DNA from: Ectocarpus siliculosus
Taxonomy: Eukaryota > Sar > Phaeophyceae > Ectocarpales > Ectocarpaceae
Direction: 5' to 3'
Length of the DNA stretch: 52,808 nucleotides
Assembly: GCA_000310025.1 (NCBI GenBank)
Contig: FN649733.1
Coordinates: 125,618-178,425, forward strand
A program made the translations under genes and the position numbers. Below are positions 23,031-36,000 of the stretch, in pieces. The notes under the pieces are model-generated. The model made no database searches. It was given only the letters and a program-made list of their open reading frames with translations, and was not told the DNA's origin. Positions within the stretch are counted from its first letter, which is position 1. Each line of letters begins with the position of its first letter.

Positions 23031-26000
23031 CTAGGTGGGGTGATGAGGAGACGCAGTCGCAGTGACGGTTACCTCTGAAGGTGTCGCTGACGGCTCGACA
23101 GGCACGAACACTAAGCCGGCATCCTCTGATGGCGGTGCTTGCCGGCCTGACTCCTCCCCGGCCTTGCCTCGACCGCATACCTCTGCGGTAGAGTCGACCT
23201 CCGCCATACCACCTGGCCTTCCATTGGCACTGGGATTTTGACATGGTGGCGCCGCGTTTTCTTTTGCCAAGGCAGAAGCAGCAACGGCGCCGGCCGCGCC
23301 CACTTCGGCCAGGACGGCTATCGCCGCCGCAGCGGCAATTCGCTCTTCCGGAGGTTCGCGGCGCTGGCGGTGGTGCCACAAGGGGGACGGCAACATCGGC
23401 GCGGTGGCCGACCGCAGATGGTTGCTGTTTCGCCGTCGAGCGTTTGGGGGAACGGAACTGCTGCTCGCTCGTGACGCATTCCGCTGCTTAGCCACCGACG
23501 ACGTGGCCAAGTCACCAGCGGTAGCCGAGGCACCGGTAGCGGCGGTAACAACGCCGCGGCTGTTGATGCTGCCTGTGCTCATGCGCGAGCCAGCTGCCGG
23601 AGCTTTGGCCACAAAAGGGGCCGAGAACGACGCGAGTGCGAACTCTATTCCGTGGGCCGTGCGGGGAGGCGCCACTTTGCCTGCCGCTATTCTTCGCTGG
23701 GTCCAGCCCATTTTTGCCGCACTGTCAGTTGCGCCCACGGTCGCGCTTCCTTGGCTTGCGTTCCCATCGCCAGACGGCTCTGTTTCTGGTGCAGGTGCCG
23801 CAGGTTTGTCTCTGTTCGCCGCTCCAGCTTCTTGAGCGGCTTGCGAGTCACTCTCGGGTTTAGGGGCTGGTGCGGTCGTCCCGGTAGACATTGCCGCTCG
23901 AAACTCAGCGGGAAGAGGAGGCCGGGCGTTGCTCAATGGCCGAGGCATCTTCGGCAGGGTCGCAGACATTGCTGCAGCAGCCTCTCCGACGCTCCCGATT
24001 CTGCCCCCGGAAAAAGTCAAGGCCGGCGTGTAGGCCTTGGTGGCTAGCGCGCCCTCCCATCCATCCAGCAAAACCAGCAATACCGTCATGTTGTCGCAGC
24101 CAGCATAGCGCGTGCCCTTTGGGTCGGGTGAGAGGCAAGCATCCAGGAGGCTTTCGCAGACCTCTCGCGGGGCCGAACCAGCGCGAAGTCCTGACCGAAC
24201 GAACGCCACAACTATGATAGCAAGACGGCAACGACCGGACGACGGCGCGCGGGGCATGAAATGTCAGGAGAGCGCGACCACGGGATCACGCTTTATCCAG
24301 ACAGGAAAAGTACTCTAATACCAGGTTTCCTTGTTGGGACTGTTGGGTTCCAAGAGTTGGTGCCACGCTTACTCGCTCCATCAATACGCTCAAGCACGTC
24401 AAAGTCACTCCTGTCGTCGTGCCAGGCGTCTACATACTTCAAGAAGGATCAGAGGCGATGTCTACGAAATGTTTCGCCGAATGCGAACACGTGATGCTGG
24501 CACCAAATGAAAGCGATCGCACCACACACAATCGGACACACTAGCTACCCGAGGTTAGGCCCGACGACTAGCTTCTTTCCAAGCACAAAACCCATTGTAC
24601 TGTACAGCGGAAACACACAAGGCAAAGCAACCAACCTTGTGTCGTGTTCATCATCTCCCACACTCCGTCGCAGGCCAGTATCAAAAACTCGTCCACGCCG
24701 GGGGTTACCATAAATCTGCCGTTGGTGTGCACATGCGGTATCGCGTGTATAGCACATGGATCATGAGGTGGGTTCAACCATGTCGCATGCCGTACCGCAT
24801 GACGACACTGCGGTGACAAACCATGTCAGGGTTAGGCCGGGGCAATACTCACGACTATCTCCCGGGTAGGCTGATCGACCATTGTAGCCCTGGGGTATGT
24901 CTTAGACGTTGGTTTTATCCATAAAACAGAGCACCGGACCTACAAGCATCGTAGCAGCCACCAGTTACATTTTGTTGAGCGCATTGCTGGTGCTTTCGGG
25001 TACGTCAGTACCACATGTTTCATTCATGAAATATCCGCTGTACACAACTGCGGCAAGCACTGCTCTTTGACTCCAGAGGAACCATACACCCCTTGTCGAT
25101 GTTGTCCACACTTGACTCACCTACAAACGTCGGGCTCGGCGGAGATAATTTGGTCTTTCGGTTGCCGAAGGTGGTTTCTTTTGTACACCATATCACCGAT
25201 GGCTCGAGAGAGGTTCAAATTGTCGTTAACTCGACCAGCTCGCGACACATGCCCACCGGCAGCCTGTGAGCAGTAACGCACAGAATGGCAGGATAAGCAT
25301 CAAGGTCACAGCATTGGGTGGGGGTAGGATACAATGGCGATACACGCACATGAATGAACAAAGGTCCCATCAGGCTCTCGTCCACCCCCACATGCCGACG
25401 CTCAAGTGCGGCCGAACACCACTACATGTTGTATTCACAGGCAGCAGTTGGGTCAAATCGAAATACAGCAATAAAGCTCGTACTGCCAAAAAAGCTTAAG
25501 ACATAATGGATAATATACTTCCAACCCTCGAGCTCTCGCGAGCAAATTTCTTCTGTAACGCAAAGAGTGGTTGGTGCTCGAAGAAATACGCACGAGAGGT
25601 TTTTCTTACTGTTCTCAACAAGGAGAGCACCTCTCTGTTTCGTGCACTTGCGACCCCACAAGGGTATGGACCAGCCGCACACATGATACTTTACCAGATG
25701 ATGCCTGGCTCAGCCAACTCGTAGGTTCATGTGCACTAATAGCGGGTAGTCACAGACTCGACGCAGAGAGCAAATATAACCTCCTCGTACGCGGAAGACA
25801 GGAGACGCAACCAGTGAGCGCATAGAGTTCGAGGATACCGAGACTTGGCAAATCATGAGGAGGGTGAGGCAGTTCTTCACAGCAGCGCTATTGCGCTGGA
25901 GAGTCAAAACAAGACCAGAGGCCATTCAGCCTAACCGCCAAAGAGGAAGATTGGTATGGTCTGTGACAGCTCCTTTTCTCCGCTTTGTCATCCCACAGTA

Positions 26001-29000
26001 CCGTCTTGTACTCGTGTCAAGTAACTCTCGTAGTACAGCAGCATTGCCGAATGGCAGAACTCCCAAAAGCTGGAGGACAAAGCACGCCTTGACTACTTCT
26101 CCGGGCCGCCAGTAATCAACAAGATGACCCTACATTATTCCTTCAGTGCGAGTGCTGCTGTGTCCACATCGTTCTCACCACTATTCTGGCATACTCGGAC
26201 GGCATTCCTGGCTTGTGATCTCTTGTCAGCTGCACGGCTCGTCCAGCACGGCACAGCACACACCGCGAGTCACCCGCGTGCGCCACGTAGCACTGGGGGG
26301 TCAAGGGAGGGGGGGAGAGGTAACGATACCAATGAAGCCTCAAGGGCTAGATAATAATCGAGTTGAAGCTCTGTGCATTAGCCCTGGACCAAATACCGAG
26401 CTCCGTCGCGCAAACAACTGCAGAACATGGTACCACTCAAACCTCATCAGCAATGATGGGGAATACTCGGGTGCGCCCACTCAGTGCTGAAAAGGCAAAC
26501 TAATCATATCATACACCCCACTGCACACGGTTGACCAGGCCAAGACACGGCATGACCATTGCAACGTACATACCTGTCCTCTTTTCCGGTCCAGCAGGGC
26601 TGTCACGATCGTGCAACCCACACCTATCCCGTCAACCTTGGTGGCCCCTCCCCACCCTCCGGTTTTCTCCTGCCCTTCCCCGGACTTCAACAGCGCGTCC
26701 AAGGCGTGGTACACGCGGGGAAAACCGTCCCTCCAGTTGCCGGCGCGAATGTCAGGCGACGCGGCCAGCAGGCCTAAAGCGGATCGGTCGATCGAGGAGA
26801 GAGATTAACAAGCACACTGCCGGGCAATTGAGACTCCTCGCACAAAGCAAGCTATGATTCAGAAATAAAAGTGTGACCGAGCTCCGATGTGTGTTTGGCG
26901 CTTGGCAGCAGCTTGGCAGCAGAGACTTCGACACCTGTCACGGCACACTTCTACTTCGTATATCATTAATATTAACCCTTTTGGGTCTACAGGCGTCCTG
27001 ACAGATCATTGATTGATTATTTGTACATGCTGGTGTTGTGACATGCCATGGAGTTGCCGCCTTGTATCCCTCCAAGCCAGGTGTTGGCAAGTCAATAGGT
27101 AGGTGTGTCTATATTATTCGCATCGACCGCGAACCCGGTGACCAATGAAAAGACGTTAGTGCCAGCGGGTATATCAAGGTCCCTGGAACGGCCAAAATTC
27201 GAAAATGCACACTGCTCTAAATGAGAATGCCACCATGAATCTCTCCCAATATCCTTTCACAGAGACACACATCAATAACTCCACATACATACATGCCTTC
27301 GCCCGAATCTAGCAAGCAACGCAAAGACAAGAAGACAGCAAAAAAGGAGCACTTCAAGCCTAACCAGGCCAGGACATCGTGGTTTGCTGCATATCCTCCA
27401 AATTTGAAAATCGTACACTCCCAAGATCCAGCAGTCATCATGTCAGCAGCTATACTACACAGCAGCAGCAGTATATGTAGACGAGTCCAACATACAGCAG
27501 TACTGTAGTAACACATACACTATCATCATAGCCCCACACATACCCTCGCCCGAACCTAGAGAGCCACTGATGAAGGTAGGTGTGTGCTGGTGTGCTTGCG
27601 TGCTTGTGGGAAATGTGGGAAAACCACAGGAGCTGCAGTGAGCCGGCAGGGCTCACATCGGCGAGGGGACAGAGAAGTACAGATACAAGAACCAGCTATG
27701 GGTCTACAAGCCCTCGCACTGATCATTTTCACTGATCATTTGAATATCTGAAAATAGAGTAGTTTGGGAGGCTTGACGACTGGTCTACAAGCCTAACCTG
27801 CCCTAGCGGCCGCACCGCGACCACGCATCAACCCTTCTATGACCCTGTCTGTGCCCACCGTCCTGTCGCGGGCAGCCCTCATGGCTATGGGTGGAGATAG
27901 CTGTTGCGTCTACAGAAGTACACTCGTCTCTTTCGGCAAAAAAAAAAAAAAGGAGCAAAGAGTGCGGGGAGAAAGACAGAAATTCCTCTTTTTTTTTTTT
28001 GCCGCAAAAATCGCAAAAAAAAAAGAGCTAGACCCGTGATTCCGAACTTTCTGTCAACCAAAGTTGTGGGTCCTCTATTGGGCGGGTACATATGTGACAG
28101 GCCGATTCACCCCTGCTACAGCGGGCACGCGCTCTATTCAAAGCCTAAAACAAGGTGATTTTTCTATATGTCCGTGCCAAGAGATTTCACCCGTCCTATA
28201 TCGAGCACCCACGACTATAACGCTCTTTGTCTTTTTTCGGCAGCGGTGGGAGAGGGCTTCCTACCGCATGACATGCAATGACTAGACAACCTAGTGTATG
28301 CTAGATAGATAAAAGAATAGGCTGCACGGCGAACACGAAAACACCCACCAAAGAGCCCCACAACATCATGAAAACTGAGCGTGTTTTGCGCAAGGATGTC
28401 TTCACGAGCGGCCGCGTCATGCCACAGGGAGGGCGGCGTCCCCGTTTCAAGCAAATAAAGGCGATGGTGCTAATTTGAACCAAACAAGGCGGTAACCACC
28501 AGTTGTTGACACTCTGCACCACACACGAGGAGGGACGTCGTGGGTACTGGATATGAACACCATACTACTGCCCAACCACGCGTGCGAAACCACGCTTAAA
28601 GCTATAAAAGGGACAAGTACAAGCCTTCACGAAAGAGTATTTCCCTCCTACTCACCTGGTAGCCGCTCCTTGCAAAAGTCCGCGACCGCTTTGCCCCCGT
28701 GTCCGTCGAACACCCCAAACAGAGCCGCATCTTCCAACAAGTCCACCGCTTTCCACCCCGCACCGACGCAGCTGCTTCCATCACCCCCGCCGCCACTATC
28801 GTCTGACGCGGCTGCGAAGCCGCTCCTCCCTTTCACTGCCCCAGTAGACGCTCGCCTTGGACCCTCCCTGCTAATTGCTGCGGTCTGCTGTGAGCCTGTC
28901 TCATCTTTGAGGCGGCCCTGCTGAGAGAGTCCCTCAGTGTCTCCTGCCGAAAAAGTCTCCGCCCGACGTCGTGCTGCCTGGGCACCCGATGCTGAGGGGC

Positions 29001-31250
29001 CGTTTGAATCACCTACAGCTGTGATGATACCGCCTCGGCTGCCGCTCCTTCTGAGCGGGGGCTTGTGACTTTGGTTGCTGAAAAGACCTATTCGTGCAGC
29101 GCCTATAGCAGCCGAAGTTGGGGGTTGGCCATGCGGAACCTTGAGCAGAGCGATGTGAGCGTCTTCCATCGATGCTCGCCATCCCTGTACAAGCATATCC
29201 CGGACATGGTCACAGAACAGAGGCGGACATTTTGGAGCGATCGAGCAGAAAGCGTACAAGGCTGGATTACAGCGCGCATCGCACCTCCACCACAGAAACT
29301 GCCCGCCGATGTCGCAAACTGAGAGCAAAATCCACTCTGCAAGCTGTACACCAAGGCAAGGGGTATCCGATGAGATGTAAACACGCTAGCGCATCGTATC
29401 TGCGAAGCCCAGAAATACAAAGTTACCTCCAAACCATACTGCACGAGCATGATTGCCATTTGACATTCTATGCGCACAGTACATGGTGCAGGCCAAGAGG
29501 CTCACAGGTTCCGGCGTAGGGGACTCGTAATGTCAAGGCTTATGTGGGTGCCCGCAACAGCTGTTGCCTTAGAGAAACGTGCGCGACTGACAGACGTATC
29601 AGAGATTTCTGCGCAAGCAGTGGGGTTTTAGAAGCTAGGCTTTGAAGTGTATGTCGTCGTGGGAGTACGGGAGACACGCCCAGAACAAAAACAAATCTCT
29701 CACAGCCTGACCGCAAGAAGGGGGGAGTACAGGTGATCCCTCCGCCAACGGTTGGTGACAGCATGCTTTCAGGATAAATATTGAAGCTTTGCAAGCGGCT
29801 TTTGGTGCGACTATGCTGTGCCCCTTGTTGCTGCCGCATGTGCTTCTTGCAGGAGAGCACGGAACAACACCAGTTTTGTTTTCCAAAAATGGGAGTCCCT
29901 TTTTTCAACTACCTCCGATTTGGACCCTGCTTAGCACAATTGAGCTACCACCTCGTGCTCCTTACACAGACGCACAGACCGTGGCAGTGGCAGGCCACGC
30001 AAGTAGAGTACACTCTCAAGCAAGTCATACCCTCAGTCCGCGCGCTGTTTACAACGCCCTCTGTTTTTTCTTGGACGGAGGAAAGGCCGTAACACCTGGG
30101 TTCAAGCCCTTTGCTGGTGGTCCCAGGCGAATGCTGTTGCACCTTTCCGAGCAAAATGTTGTCACGCCATGTTTATGTTTCGATAGAGCCACATGACTCC
30201 AGTACCATGGTTGATGTAGCTGTGAAGGATGAAGGACGGGACGAAACATGCCGTTATTCTTACCTTTGAGATGACCAGCTCGTACATATGGCCATCAGTT
30301 GGTATTCAAAACAAAAATTATTCAAAGTAAACAACGTGCGTTTCTACTACATGTTAAATGGTGGATTCTTTCATAGTGGAGCAACACGTGTGTGTTGCCC
30401 TGCCGATCGCACGCTCCGTGGACAACCGAACGGTATGTTGAACGTCCTCCATATTCCACGCACAGCGGCGGATTTCGTCACAAGTAAAATGAGTACTTTC
30501 ACTGTGAAGAAAAATGTTTCAGTACACATACAAGTGCTGACGCAAAAGGATGCTTGGTACAGGTATCAACTAGCGGAAAACTTGATCAATGTCCTTGGCG
30601 ACATTTTCTCCCCTCTCTCAACCGCGGCAAGCAAGACCTTCACCTACACACCTTACCTGCCCCTGTCGGCGCAAAAACAGCCGGTCCACGATTGATAGAA
30701 TCTGCTGCTCTCAACACCTGCCCGTGCGCCCATTTTTTTCTGGCATCCACACCAAGACGCCTGTGCCCTCGCTATTTTCGATGTCTACGGCTAGAAGAAA
30801 GTGCATTATACCTGAGTTAATGCTCTGCACGCGGCATTTAGCTCTCCTGAGAGTGCATCTTGAGGTCCCGTTTCGACGGCAAGCGCGACCAACCGATAAA
30901 AAAGCAGCCTAGACTACATACTTGCACCTTGGCTACGATGTACGAGTTCTCTGTGTGCTGTGCGCTGTGTACAAATGTCTGTAGTCTGGCATTGGGGGGC
31001 GAAAATGAGAACACATCATTACGTCAAAGCTCGTGGAAGAGCACCCAGCTTGTTGCTACCCTTTCTTGGCAGGGTGCTACGTTCTGCCCAACAGCTGGTG
31101 AAGAGAGCACACCCCGATGCAAGCAGGAGAATCGCGCAGACTCTTTAGAGTAGAACTCACTTGCATGCCACTTGCAGCGTAGAATAAGCTTTCGTCTCCT
31201 TCTTCCTCCGAGGTTTTCCCTTTTCGGGGCGTGCTAGAATATCCGCCCAT
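23031..31250 (-). CDS. PP2C-family Ser/Thr protein phosphatase with N-myristoylation motif, 778 aa
   Basis: Seven exons: 31250-31161, 29184-28656, 26773-26574, 26292-26179, 25263-25121, 24715-24636, 24211-23031. All are GT-AG with matching phases. PP2C enzymes are Mg/Mn-dependent phosphoserine/threonine phosphatases. The motifs appear in order: RASMEDA (33-39), GVFDGHGG (187-194), AGDSR (279-283), [15 protein letters not shown] (321-335), ACDGVWE (373-379) and GCDNMTV (423-429). The metal-binding aspartates expected in DGHGG, CDG and CDN are all there. The N-terminus [12 protein letters not shown] fits an N-myristoylation site followed by basic residues, suggesting membrane attachment. Unusual points are a Ser/Gly/Ala-rich insertion of about 130 residues (about 45-175) between the first two motifs, and a low-complexity Ala/Pro/Ser tail of about 340 residues after the catalytic domain. 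Confidence 0.94.
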
Positions 31251-33022
31251 CTCCTCTTTGCCCCACACCACACACCGGGAACCTCTGACCGCTCGCGCGT
31301 CCCTTCTCCTTCTCCCGTAACCAGAATGCAGTGCGGTCGGGTGGCGCTGTGCCTCCGTTCGGCAGGCCACTTTTGGGGGGGGGGTCCGTGAATGTTGGGT
31401 GCAACCGTGTGCCCCCCCCCGGCGCTCGGACATGCCGGACATTTTGGGACACACAAACAATCGCATGTGTACGTACATGCCCCCGATATGTGCATAAATC
31501 CTTTTCTTGGTGACGACGGAAATTCGTGCCTGAAGGCTATTCAACGTGAGGACATCTATGACAACGACACCGCCCATGACCAACCATTTTTCAACGTGCA
31601 CAGTGCAAATGAATTTGAAATTCGACACCCTTTTTCTGGTCGATCGATCGAGCGATGATATAATGATGATGAGCGCGATCATCGCCGTTCTTTTCAAATA
31701 TCACGATGTACGAAGGCACGAAGAAAGCATTAAAGGCTACGCTGAATACAGACCATTTGCTTTAGGATCACATGCAGTGGAATTAAACAATTTAAATGTA
31801 TCCAAGAATAGAAGAAGTGAGGAGTGCAAGTAAGTATCTTCTGGCCCACATTTATTTTTATTATTCAAGAACCTTTTTTTCTCAGCCCGCCCCTCCTGCA
31901 CCATTTCTGTGGATAGGATAGTTTATCGACCTTGCGTTCACAGCAGCATCGTTTTTTTCAAATGGCAAACCATGTCCAGTTCGTTGTTTGTTTCTTTGAA
32001 TGGCGCGACGGTGCTAACCGGCTGGCTAATGAGAAGAAGCAAATAGCAACGCTATAAGCTGTAGCTCCGTGTGGGTAGAGGAGAGAGGCCAAGATAAATT
32101 AACGAAACAAACTAATCGCGGACAAGTGACGTTGATAGAAGAGCCATAAAGACATCTAGTATTATTGTATGTCAAGACGTGTGTTCCCTGCAAAGGTCCG
32201 GAAAATAATTGGTTGGGAAGGTACGATTATCATTATTCCAATCCAAGCCCGCGGCAAATTTACGACACAAAATGCGACCCACGGGGGCGCAGAGATACAG
32301 AGAGATACAGAGAGGGAGAGGTAATCACCCGACTTCGATGAGACATTTCTCAATCCACAACTTTCGAATCTATCCGTCTGTGCGCGTCTCACCAAGAACA
32401 AACCTGCCTGCCAGGGGCTTGCACTATGACACCGTCTGTAAAACAGGCGTAGATCAGATTACTACAGCTACTGCTTGTGACTAGAAATCGGACTTTGGAA
32501 AAGGAGGTTGATCTTCCTGTTATCCGGCCAGGTGTGTGAGTGACTAGGAGACGGCCATGGTTCGCATGCGGGGATGAAGCGATACCCGGGATACAAATAT
32601 ACATGCGTGGCCTGCACCACGCATACGCCCAAGTTAGTCTTAACGGTGAGCAAAATTGTGCTGCAGACCGCGTGTGCCTAGCTTCTCCATTCGCACAGTA
32701 ATTCCGAGGTGCCACATGCATGGACAAAGAAACCCAGAACGTATACTCTCCAAGCGCATCCGGCCTAGCATGTGTCCGAGTTTCTGTTTCGTACATACCA
32801 CCAGCGATGTCACAGTCTCATTGCGTTGATCTTGACGCATCATAAGCACCCCCGACCCTATATTATCATCATGCAAGAGGCTGGTAACACTGGGTTGTGT
32901 GGTCAAGGCTCAATCATGAAACAAACGTAAGCGCAGCTGAACACAGGCCGCATCCCTCGCACGGCATACATCCACAAGAAACACCAAGGGAACCCTACGA
33001 TTGTACACTCTACAGCAGTAGA
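31251..33022. other. Spacer between PP2C and DUF179 genes
   Basis: It should contain the DUF179 3' untranslated region and the PP2C promoter, both genes being on the minus strand. I see a G run at 31376-31386, a C run near 31412-31421, and TC/GA-rich patches, but no exon supported by motif or splice continuity. Confidence 0.5.
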
Positions 33023-36000
33023 TCATGGCCAGTCAGACGGTGAGATCTTCACCCCGGTCCTTGCCCACTGCCGGCCGTGGGGCACCCGGGCCATCGCAGC
33101 GTACGGTCCTCCCATAGCTTCCAACATGTCTCGCCACATGTCTTCGCCCCCAGCCAAGGCGAAACTTGCCGGTGCCTGCGGGTACGTCGTTCGAAGTGGG
33201 GTGCATAGTGGCGCCATGTTGGAGCAGGGAAGAGAGGAGGAAGTGCATGCAACCAGCTAATTGTGCTTTCCAAAGTGCCCCGCTGTCGCTGTGTTCTCAC
33301 CCAAAAACTCAACACATGCAGCACATAACATGGAGAAAAATGTAATGTTTTCATAACACGGGACACAGGCAGGCGATCGTGCCGAACAACACGCAAAATG
33401 AGCGACATGTACTGCTGTTGCACAACTGTTCAGCCGAGAACAGCGAGGCTGTACAGCCCCACGCACAAAACGCATGACAGCAGCGATCTGTAGGTAGCAC
33501 AATAGGTTGCGAAGAGAGCACAATACCGGGCTTGGGACTGCCTAGAGTATCTGTTGCGCGTTCTTCATGGATCCACGTTCCGAGAGAAGGTACAATACCT
33601 TCGCCATGATCCATAAGCCGTGGTTCAATTCGCCTTGCAGTTGACCAGCCTGAGTAACAAGGCCAAGAGGAACAAGAGCGGGGGAGTCAAAACACGTTGA
33701 CACACAACGATTAGCAGCATGGAAGTGCGGCTTCACTGCGTGATTACGCCACCGAGCTCGGAAAAAGTACTACCTCATTCTGCGTTATATGCACTGAGTG
33801 GATAGACGATATTTGGTGCTCCTGCACATGTCTGCAGGACCAACAGTACTCTTCGACGTCGCATAGTACCCAGCAATCTCGTCAACGAGGTATGACAGCT
33901 CTCAGAATCAACAGCATGCAACAAGTCTACGACACGTCAGGCCGTGTCTTTCGCCGAAATTTGATGAAAGTGGAGTGGAAGCTGGGATGGGGAGAGAGAG
34001 GCACGCCATGCTGTGGGGAAGAGGCCGCTCTACGTGATATCGTGATAAAATGGGAATCAGAGGCACGACAACTCAAAGGCACATCGCTCCACAAACATCA
34101 AGCACAGAAGATACAGAATCAGTGGCAAGGGTACGAGAGCGGACTTTTCCAGGGGCGCCTGCAGGAGTCGTGTTTGTTCCGCACATTGTACACCATTTTC
34201 GGTATATCTACCATTCCCGCAAAATCGGCTCACATCCCATGCTGATGCGCCTACCACCAGGGAGAAATCAGCCGGTTTAGCGGCGCCCTTGGTCAATAGC
34301 TCGGCCGCTTTCTCCATCTTCCCGCAGAAGAACACCTGAGCACCGAACCAAGAGAGTCACCGCACACGCTTCAGTTTTGACCAAAGAAGTGACACGTTCA
34401 CGTGGAATATCGTCGCAGCTACTGTACTGAAAACGAACACACGACTGCGAAGCGACTGTCGCACGCAAACAAATAAGTCAAACGAACCGGAAACAAGGGA
34501 AACAACGGACGGGCATCACACGTGCAACCACATGCTGCGTACCCTGAAGAAACTGAAGCAATGACGAAACGGCGCGCCGCCGGCACGCACTGGTCTACTG
34601 TACAACATGAAAACAAGTTCATATTCGCTGACAATAAGTAACTTTCCTTCATGAAAAGCGCGACGCTTCTGTCGCAATTTCGTCCAATCTCTCCAACACA
34701 TCCAACCAGTCCAATCATCTCTGGGTGAGAAACAACCAAGGTCAGCGACGAAGCGCCCGACAATGAATCACGACGGTGCCAACAACGATCGAACGACCGG
34801 CTGAGCGGCAACCGCCCAACACCCTCCTTCACAACTTGCTGAAGCTACACTACTATGCATGTCATCCCTCGAGAATTTCCTTACCGGTTTCTCGGCGCCC
34901 TCGGCCAACGGAACCCCCCCGACCTCCTTGTGAGGGTGCAGCCAAGCCAGGCGCGACATGACGGGGCCCCCAACCCTGACGGGATTTTTCAGCACTTGCT
35001 GCAGTGCATCAGATGCCAACGGGAGCGCGTCCTCGCACAAGGCTTCTTCCAATGTCTCGCCCTTGTCCTTGTTCACGACAAGCCCGTACGATCCCAACGG
35101 CGAGTGGTCGACCAGCAGTACCACCGAGCGATGAAACATCTCCTCGGGCGCGTAAAGAAACGACAGTGGGTGTGAGATCAGGTAGACGCCCTTGGCTGGC
35201 GTTCCTGTGGGCTCCACCACATCCCCCGGCCGCGCTAAACTGTTCCGGGTGTCCAGCTCGAAACCCCTCCCTGGTGACAATGGCGACGTTGATCGGGTAT
35301 TCCGCTCCCCTGCCGCCCTGGCACGTCGCTCCTGGTGCCGCAGTACCCGCAGTGCTCTCTTTGTGGTCTTGAGGCAGCAACACCGAGGCGTCGATCCGGT
35401 CCGATGGATGGAAACATGGCCGTACATGCACGGGGCGGAAAACCGTGAGAGAGCGTTTTGGCACAAGCATTTCCATCTGCTTGCACAGAGCGTTGGAAGC
35501 AGAAAATTGGAACCTCGGGCACTCTAAATTCCCAAAGACACACGGGAAGTGACTACATACACAAGCCTACCGTGTTCCTGGGTCCGGCCACCTTTCCCTT
35601 TCTTCTTCGCCGTTTGACGCAAGACGTTTGCCCGTTGTTCTCCAGGTACTCGGTAAGCCCTAGGGATTCCGCCAATGCCCACTTCGAAGACAGCTCTCGG
35701 ATGGCTGCAAAGCCTGCAGCGCACGAACACCAAAAGAGTCATGCTCTAACTTGACCGGCGGTCATTACGTGCAACCCATCTTTCCCAAGTACATTCTTTC
35801 CACACACGAGTCAGTCCATCATGAGGTACCAGAACGACCCACCTACAACAGGCATGAACGTGCTGGTGCAGCTTACGTCCGCAGCGAGGAGCAAGGGCAA
35901 CAAAAAAAATAACCTGCGATCCTACGCGAGGCGAGCCTTCGGCGAAACGGGAAATTTCAAGCAGAAAAAGTGAGAAACACCAGCAAACATGTGCATGACC

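Noticed and set aside
23404-24217. Plus-strand ORFs of 75-143 codons opposite the last PP2C exon
   Set aside because: They are shadows of the GC-rich Ala/Pro/Ser-coding minus-strand exon; no start context, motif or splice structure.
35009-35476. Alternative minus-strand frame (155 codons) over DUF179 exon 5
   Set aside because: It looks moderately protein-like, but only the chosen frame joins the YqgE motifs downstream and accepts phase 0 from exon 4; a sequencing indel in this GC-rich stretch cannot be fully excluded.
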